Shown: positions 37,654-41,451 of the stretch, piece after piece
How positions within the stretch are numbered: the stretch's first letter is position 1
Layout of the letters: every line of letters begins with the position of its first letter
Assembly (NCBI GenBank): GCA_018824145.1
Contig: JAHJHC010000062.1
Span: forward strand, 1 to 41,451
DNA: 41,451 nucleotides
From: Candidatus Omnitrophota bacterium
GTDB taxonomy: Bacteria > Omnitrophota > Gorgyraeia > Gorgyraeales > Gorgyraeaceae
Direction: 5' to 3'
Translations under genes and position numbers: made by a program
Notes under the pieces: generated by a model
What the model was told of the DNA's origin: nothing
Databases searched by the model: none
What the model saw: only the letters and a program-made list of their open reading frames with translations

Positions 37654-37666
37654 CTTGATTAGTTAA

Positions 37667-37999
37667 ATGTTGGTTTTTTCAAAATCCGAAAGATATATTA
37701 TTTTAACATTTCTCGTCGTGGGCCTGTTTTCTGCAGGCCTTTTTTATTACGGAAAAGTTTCCGGCTTTGAGGTTAAAACGATTAATATTAATGAATCCGA
37801 CTCTTTAATAGATATCAATACGGCTAGCGCTCAACAACTTGAACGCCTACCAGGAATAGGCCCTGTCTTAGCGCAAGATATCGTTGTTTACAGACAGAGG
37901 ACAGGCTTGTTTAAAAGGATAGAAGAATTAAAGCATATAAAAGGAATCGGCGATAAGAAGTTTGAGAAGATAAAGGATTTGATAAGAATCAGTGAATAA
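37667..37999 (+). CDS. comEA: ComEA-like helix-hairpin-helix DNA-binding protein
   Basis: IDINTASAQQLERLPGIGPVLAQDIVVYRQRTGLFKRIEELKHIKGIGDKKFEKIKDLI. Confidence 0.9.
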   Translation: MLVFSKSERYIILTFLVVGLFSAGLFYYGKVSGFEVKTININESDSLIDINTASAQQLERLPGIGPVLAQDIVVYRQRTGLFKRIEELKHIKGIGDKKFEKIKDLIRISE

Positions 38000-39413
38000 A
38001 AGACCTCTCGCTATAATAGCTATTTTCTTTATATTAGGGATTATATTAGCAAGGTCTCTGCCTGATTCAATTAGGTTCCCCCGTATATTTATAAGCACAT
38101 TAATTTTTATTTTAACCTCTTTTATATTTTCGAAATATCATAAAATCTCAAATATCTTATTGCTTTTGTCAATAACCTCCTTTGCATCGCTTTTATATAT
38201 AAATTCTCATATCTATTCAAATAATCATATAAGCCATTTTTTAGCAGAAGAAAAACTTAAGACAAGTATAGCCGGAGTTATAAAAAGCCCTGTATTAACG
38301 CGAAAACCCTATTATGGAAAGATTAATTCTACATATCTATTTGAAATAGAAGGAGTAAAGGTTAATGAGGAATGGCTGGGATTAGAAGGATTAGCTCAGA
38401 TAAGGCTCCAGACAGAAAAGGATTATGCGTATGGTGATAGGTTGCTTGTGAAGGGGACGGTAAGGCGACCTCGCAATGACAATTATTACCGTGAATATCT
38501 GGAGCGGCAAAATATATTTGCCCTTATCAATACAAAAGAGAACTATGTAACTTTGTTGGAGCAGGGCTACAAATCAAATCCTGTCTTGAAATATACCTAT
38601 TTAATCCGGGAAAGGCTCAAGGCCCGAATCATAGAGAAGATGCCTCTTGAAAAAGGGGCTTTTCTTAGGGCTATCCTTATGGGTGACCGTTCAGAACTTC
38701 CAAAACATATCCAGACCTCTTTTAAAAATTCAGGCACCATGCACATATTGGCCATAAGTGGTCTTCACATCGGGCTTATTGCGTTATTAGTAATGTATTT
38801 ATTAAGATTTTTGAGAATGCCAAGAGGCCTTTATTACATATTTACAATACTATTTCTGATATTTTTCATTCCGTTTACTCTCTCGCGGCCTTCTGTTATG
38901 AGGGCTGTCTTGATGGCTTGTGTATTTCTTGTCGGGAGGCTGTTAGGAAGGGGCGTGGATGTGTATAACTCTCTCGGAATAGCAGCCGTTTTTATATTAA
39001 TCAAAAACCCGAAGGATCTGTTTAATGTTGGATTCCAACTTTCTTTTCTGGCTGTGCTTTCTATACTATTTTTCGTCCCCAAGTTTATGAAATTACTGGA
39101 GAGATATACAGATCACTACATAAAAAAATATTTTTGTATGAGTTTAACAGTCTCAATAACAGCCTGGCTTGGGACCGCTCTTTTGATCTTATATTATTTC
39201 AGGATAACTACTCCTATTGCCATTATTTCCAATCTTTTTATCATACCCGTCCTATTTATATTGTTAATAGGCAGTTTTGCCTTTTTTTTATTGGGTTGGT
39301 TGCCTTTTGCGGGAAGTTTTTTAATTGGATTTAATAGTCTTTTTGCAGGGATAATATTTGAATTGGCGGATTTTTTTGGTTCTTTGAGATTTGGACATTT
39401 TTATCTCGGTTGA
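37992..39413 (+). CDS. comEC: ComEC/Rec2-like DNA uptake channel protein without a C-terminal MBL domain
   Basis: Multi-TM; AILMGDRSELPKHIQTSFKNSGTMHILAISGLHIGLIALL; TLSRPSVMRAVLMA; NPKDLFNVGFQLSFLAVLSIL. Confidence 0.88.
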   Translation: MNKRPLAIIAIFFILGIILARSLPDSIRFPRIFISTLIFILTSFIFSKYHKISNILLLLSITSFASLLYINSHIYSNNHISHFLAEEKLKTSIAGVIKSPVLTRKPYYGKINSTYLFEIEGVKVNEEWLGLEGLAQIRLQTEKDYAYGDRLLVKGTVRRPRNDNYYREYLERQNIFALINTKENYVTLLEQGYKSNPVLKYTYLIRERLKARIIEKMPLEKGAFLRAILMGDRSELPKHIQTSFKNSGTMHILAISGLHIGLIALLVMYLLRFLRMPRGLYYIFTILFLIFFIPFTLSRPSVMRAVLMACVFLVGRLLGRGVDVYNSLGIAAVFILIKNPKDLFNVGFQLSFLAVLSILFFVPKFMKLLERYTDHYIKKYFCMSLTVSITAWLGTALLILYYFRITTPIAIISNLFIIPVLFILLIGSFAFFLLGWLPFAGSFLIGFNSLFAGIIFELADFFGSLRFGHFYLG

Positions 39414-39437
39414 CATATATGTGCTATATATGATAAT
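39410..39437 (+). promoter_or_regulatory. Promoter TTGACA-N16-GATAAT
   Basis: -35 39410-39415, -10 39432-39437, ATG at 39450. Confidence 0.5.
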
Positions 39438-39449
39438 ATCTATGGAATA

Positions 39450-40391
39450 ATGCGTAAGATATTTATATCCTTAATGATAATTACAGTTATAGCAGCTCAG
39501 CCTGCTTTTGCCTATTGGATATGGACCCCTAAGAGCGGCAAGTGGGAGAATCCTAAGTATGCAGCAAAGGATACGCCTGAAGACCAGATAAGATATGCCA
39601 AGACTTTTTATGAAGAGCAGAATTTTAAGGTAGCACTCCGGGAATTCAAGAAATTAATAAAATACTATCCGCTTTCTAAAGAGGCACCCGAGGCGCAGTA
39701 TTATATAGGCCGTATTATGGAAGATTTAGATAAGCCCTATGATGCATTCAGGTCATATCAGAAGATAATAGATGTTTATCCCTATACAGAGCTTGTGGAT
39801 GAGGTTATAGAGAGGGAATTTAAGATAGGAGAGTCACTTCTTTCGGGAAAGAGGCTTAGTGTTTTGGGGCCGTTGAAAATACCGGCTAAAGACAAGGCTA
39901 TAGAGATATTCAAACAAGTCGCGGATAATTCCCCTTATGGTAAATATGCACCTCAAGCAATATTTTATGCAGGATTAGGTTATAAAGATATTGCTGACTA
40001 CGACAATGCCATAATGATGTTTAAAGAATTGATAGATAAGTATCCTAATAGCGAGCTTATTGATAAGGCCAGGTATCAACTGGCCGAATGTTCGAAACTT
40101 TTGTCTTTAAGGCCTGATTATGACCAGACCCCTACAATAGCTGCCCGTGAGGAATTCGAGGATTATATAGAGAAACATCCTGAAAGTGAGATGTTGAATG
40201 AGGCCAAAGATATCGTTAACAGGCTCAAAGAAAAAGAGGCGCAGAACGCATACAATATAGGACAGTATTATGAATCAATGAAGATACCTGGAAGCGCGGT
40301 AATATATTATAGGGATATAATTCAAAATTATCCTGGTACGGAATGGGCAAAGAAGGCGCAGGAGAGACTAGATGAAATCGAAGAGAAATAA
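39450..40391 (+). CDS. bamD: BamD-like outer membrane assembly lipoprotein / TPR protein
   Basis: AKTFYEEQNFKVALREFKKLIKYYPLSKEAPEAQYYIGRIMEDL, repeated TPR units. Lipobox not obvious. Confidence 0.72.
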   Translation: MRKIFISLMIITVIAAQPAFAYWIWTPKSGKWENPKYAAKDTPEDQIRYAKTFYEEQNFKVALREFKKLIKYYPLSKEAPEAQYYIGRIMEDLDKPYDAFRSYQKIIDVYPYTELVDEVIEREFKIGESLLSGKRLSVLGPLKIPAKDKAIEIFKQVADNSPYGKYAPQAIFYAGLGYKDIADYDNAIMMFKELIDKYPNSELIDKARYQLAECSKLLSLRPDYDQTPTIAAREEFEDYIEKHPESEMLNEAKDIVNRLKEKEAQNAYNIGQYYESMKIPGSAVIYYRDIIQNYPGTEWAKKAQERLDEIEEK

Positions 40392-40917
40392 TATCTTACT
40401 ATCCGCTATTCTCATAGTTTTTATACTGCCCGGCTGTGGCTATACGACAAAGGCAGTGCTTCCTGACGATATAAAAAGCATCCATGTAGAGACCTTCAGA
40501 AACAACATTGAGATAACAAAAGAGGTTAGCGCTAAGGATAAATATGAGATATATAGGCCAAACCTTGAGACAGATTTGAGAGATAGGATCGTCGAAAGGT
40601 TTTTTCTGGACGGCCATTTAAAGATCCAATCAAATGATTTTGCTAACGCTGTTTTGGAAGGAGAAATCATACAATATAGAAAAGACCCCTTAAGATATCA
40701 GAATAAGGATGTAGAAGAGTACAGGATAAGCCTTGTTTGCGATGTCAAGTTGAGGAGTTCTGTGGATTCGGAGATTTTATTTGAGGAAGAAAATGTCATA
40801 GGAGATACTACCTATTTCACCACTGGGTCTCTGCAGAAAACCGAGACTGAGGCCCTAAACGATGCTATGCAGGACCTGGCTAGGAGGATAGTGAATAGGA
40901 TCGTGGAAAACTGGTAG
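40372..40917 (+). CDS. lptE: LptE-like LPS assembly lipoprotein
   Basis: LPGCGYTTKAVLPDDIKSIHVETFRNN...RDRIVERFFLDGHLKI...ALNDAMQDLARRIVNRIVENW. Confidence 0.85.
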   Translation: MKSKRNNILLSAILIVFILPGCGYTTKAVLPDDIKSIHVETFRNNIEITKEVSAKDKYEIYRPNLETDLRDRIVERFFLDGHLKIQSNDFANAVLEGEIIQYRKDPLRYQNKDVEEYRISLVCDVKLRSSVDSEILFEEENVIGDTTYFTTGSLQKTETEALNDAMQDLARRIVNRIVENW

Positions 40918-40933
40918 TTTGCGAATCGAAACA

Positions 40934-41451
40934 ATGCCCACCAAAATCTTACCCGCTTATCTCTTTCTTGGTGAAGAGGATTTTTTAAAAGAAGAGGCTG
41001 TGATTAAGCTGAAATCTAACTTTCTAAGCAGTCAAACTATGCAGCTTAATTACAGTGTATTTTATGCAAAAGAAAAAGATTTCGACCTTGCTCAAATGTT
41101 GGATAGTCTGAATACCCTGCCTTTTTTGTCAAAAAAACGGCTGGTTGTTTTAAAAGACGCTGATAGTCTCCCTGCGCATGCAAAAGAGTCTATCCTTTCT
41201 TATTTACGCAGCCCTAAGGAAAGTTCCATATTTATTATTGAGACTAGATCCCCTGGCATAAAAGGAGAATTCCTTTTGGCCATTTCAAGATTGGCGCATT
41301 TAGTTTACTATAGAAAATTGACGGATCCGGGTCTTAATGCCTGGTTGACTAAAAAATCAGCTTCTTCCGGCAAGAAGATATCGGTTGAGGCGCTTCGTGC
41401 AATAAAAGAGAATCTCCCGAATAATTTAAGAATACTTTCCTCCGGTATGGA
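40934..41451 (+). CDS. holA: DNA polymerase III delta subunit (3' truncated by window edge)
   Basis: Frame from ATG 40934: MPTKILPAYLFLGEEDFLKEEAVIKLKSNF...LNTLPFLSKKRLVVLKDADSLP...; absent from the ORF track because it runs off the end. Confidence 0.85.
   Translation, partial: MPTKILPAYLFLGEEDFLKEEAVIKLKSNFLSSQTMQLNYSVFYAKEKDFDLAQMLDSLNTLPFLSKKRLVVLKDADSLPAHAKESILSYLRSPKESSIFIIETRSPGIKGEFLLAISRLAHLVYYRKLTDPGLNAWLTKKSASSGKKISVEALRAIKENLPNNLRILSSGM

Overview
This window looks like a chromosomal segment from an uncultivated Gram-negative-type bacterium. The gene content would fit Omnitrophota, but that is inference and I ran no taxonomic search. From left to right it contains: (1) a dense, translationally coupled + strand exopolysaccharide/capsule operon (~1-17.5 kb) with two CapK/PaaK-like adenylate enzymes, an AmrS-like radical SAM enzyme, a tandem GT4 fusion, a heparinase II/III-like protein, WecB, WecG, a GH5-like protein and a polyprenyl glycosylphosphotransferase; (2) secreted/unknown proteins, including one with an internal duplication whose unit carries a phage-baseplate-like 'FGDxxNGKxPxxG' signature; (3) a signalling block: a histidine kinase with four ~130-aa extracytoplasmic repeats, a receiver-kinase hybrid and a MEDS-type protein; (4) three paralogous small outer-membrane beta-barrel genes around comM/yifB; (5) housekeeping genes (accA, leuS, comEA, comEC, bamD, lptE, holA). 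The most unusual spots are: a free-standing HTH + LAGLIDADG-like ORF between the 3' ends of two convergent tRNA genes, whose stop codon lies inside the antisense tRNA-Ala; heptanucleotide repeat arrays inside leuS and directly abutting the next gene's start; the four-repeat sensor kinase; the baseplate-like duplicated protein; and a phased 14-bp half-site operator over a near-consensus promoter.
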